Shown: positions 63,466 to 64,000 of the stretch, in pieces | Numbering within the stretch: the stretch's first letter is position 1 | Layout: each line of letters opens with the position of its first letter | DNA from: Pontibacter kalidii | GTDB lineage: Bacteria; Bacteroidota; Bacteroidia; Cytophagales; Hymenobacteraceae | Direction: 5' to 3' | DNA length: 64,000 bases | Assembly: GCF_026278245.1 (NCBI RefSeq) | Contig: NZ_CP111079.1 | Coordinates: 3,040,501 to 3,104,500 of the forward strand | Made by a program: the position numbers and the translations under genes | The notes under the pieces: generated by a model | The model's input: only the letters and a program-made list of their open reading frames with translations | Databases searched by the model: none | Told to the model about the DNA's origin: nothing

Positions 63466-64000
63466 TTAGTGTGCGGCTACCTGCACATAATGTTCTTGTG
63501 CCCGCAAGGCCTCCTGCTCTGCCTCTTTGACTCTGCCTAACTTCTCTAAAAGGATAGCTCTGTTTTCATGACACTGTTCCGCCACATAGGAATCAGGGAA
63601 CGAGCGGGCGGATCGGGTGAACAGCTCATAGGCCTGCTGCCAAGAGGCCGTGTCATTCCTCTTCATCAGCTCAAGCCCCTCCCGGTAATCCTGATACCAA
63701 AGCTTCGCGGTTTCGCTCATGCGCTCGGCCTCCTGAAACGCCCTGAAGGGCGGGAAGCTCACCGCTGAGTTCTTAGGCGCAATAGCTGGCGTCGGCTTTT
63801 TGAAGAACGCTTCCAGCGCTGCCACATAAGCCTGCGCCTCCCTGCGGTTATACTTTTTCTTCTTCAGCCGCTTCTCCTCCGCTGCATGGGTGAAAAACGA
63901 CGCTTCCGCAATCACTCCGGGTATGCCGTAGGTATCGCGCAGCACTTTGGTGCCGGCCCCCGCGAAAATAGTATGGTCCGACACCAGACTCACCGGTGTG
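63466..64000 (-). CDS. C-terminal part of an N-acetylmuramoyl-L-alanine amidase (Amidase_3-like), cut by window end
   Basis: At least 178 residues; the frame stays open to the window edge. The visible part has YGIPGVIAEASFFTHAAEEK, a match to the Amidase_3 pattern (VIVExxFxxNxxEE), with Glu as metal-site residue, then RLKKKKYNRREAQAYVAALE. The tail (about 90-175, TAKLWYQDYREGLELMKRND and YVAEQCHENRAILLEKLGRV) is TPR-like. With the gene at 62729 it suggests a two-amidase murein-remodelling unit. Confidence 0.75.
   Translation of the reverse strand, partial: TPVSLVSDHTIFAGAGTKVLRDTYGIPGVIAEASFFTHAAEEKRLKKKKYNRREAQAYVAALEAFFKKPTPAIAPKNSAVSFPPFRAFQEAERMSETAKLWYQDYREGLELMKRNDTASWQQAYELFTRSARSFPDSYVAEQCHENRAILLEKLGRVKEAEQEALRAQEHYVQVAAH

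Noticed and set aside
1..64000. tRNA or rRNA genes
   Set aside because: I looked for cloverleaf ends with GGTTCGAATCC-like loops and rRNA words and found none. The ggttcgatagc in the repeat blocks lacks the rest of a tRNA.

Overview
The window looks like a chromosomal segment of a Bacteroidota bacterium, most likely of the Pontibacter/Hymenobacteraceae type. The evidence is two SusC/SusD (TonB receptor plus lipoprotein) pairs, many secreted lipoproteins, Bacteroidota-style -7 boxes (TAnnTTTG) and protein families typical of the phylum (DUF2911, DUF2461, M61 peptidase, CRTAC1-like FG-GAP proteins). The genus is inferred from overall resemblance, not from a marker gene. Base composition is moderately GC-rich and fairly even, except for an AT-rich glycosyltransferase at 29320-30927. 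No tRNA, rRNA, CRISPR array or transposase gene was found.

Layout. 1-9700: end of an unknown gene, M61 peptidase, outer-membrane protein, metallo-beta-lactamase-fold hydrolase, Na+/solute symporter, a 1.4 kb repeat-filled gap, an ABC exporter and a small secreted protein. 9688-12558 (minus): a TPP riboswitch followed by four genes joined by ATGA overlaps (methyltransferase, HypE/ThiL-like AIR-synthase-fold protein, ThiE-like protein, Trm112-like zinc protein). 12712-14583: DUF2911 protein and a second methyltransferase. 15301-19785 (minus): secreted PIG-L deacetylase, one-helix protein and Na+/solute symporter. 20121-30927 (mostly plus): small membrane proteins, DUF2461, amino-acid permease, VKOR-like and SPW proteins, two alpha/beta hydrolases, an FAD oxidoreductase and the AT-rich glycosyltransferase. 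31004-36419 (minus): small protein, HExxH peptidase of the DPP III-like group, deoxynucleoside kinase and a vanadium-haloperoxidase/PAP2-fold lipoprotein.

35067-48281 (minus) reads as one locus in the order SusC, SusD, strong hairpin, two tandem FG-GAP/ASPIC-UnbV lipoproteins, haloperoxidase-like lipoprotein. It has no glycoside hydrolase. Upstream of it lie two abutting perfect palindromes. 49044-54450 holds small secreted proteins, a large GAF-type protein, a CDGSH Fe-S protein and a DUF2007/zinc-ribbon protein. 54498-58814 is a second, enzyme-less SusC/SusD pair. The right end holds acyl-CoA-binding protein, an S9A prolyl oligopeptidase and two N-acetylmuramoyl-L-alanine amidases, the last cut by the window edge.

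Two genome-scale signals cut across the annotation. The word AAGTATA/TATACTT is hugely over-represented in genes and gaps alike. Four intergenic gaps (about 5.85-6.93, 14.59-15.30, 33.29-34.18 and 61.75-62.70 kb) carry the same mosaic of REP-like hairpins in the same order. The best candidates for undescribed biology are the TPP-riboswitch operon, the SusCD/FG-GAP/haloperoxidase locus, the AAGTATA word and the mosaic repeats.
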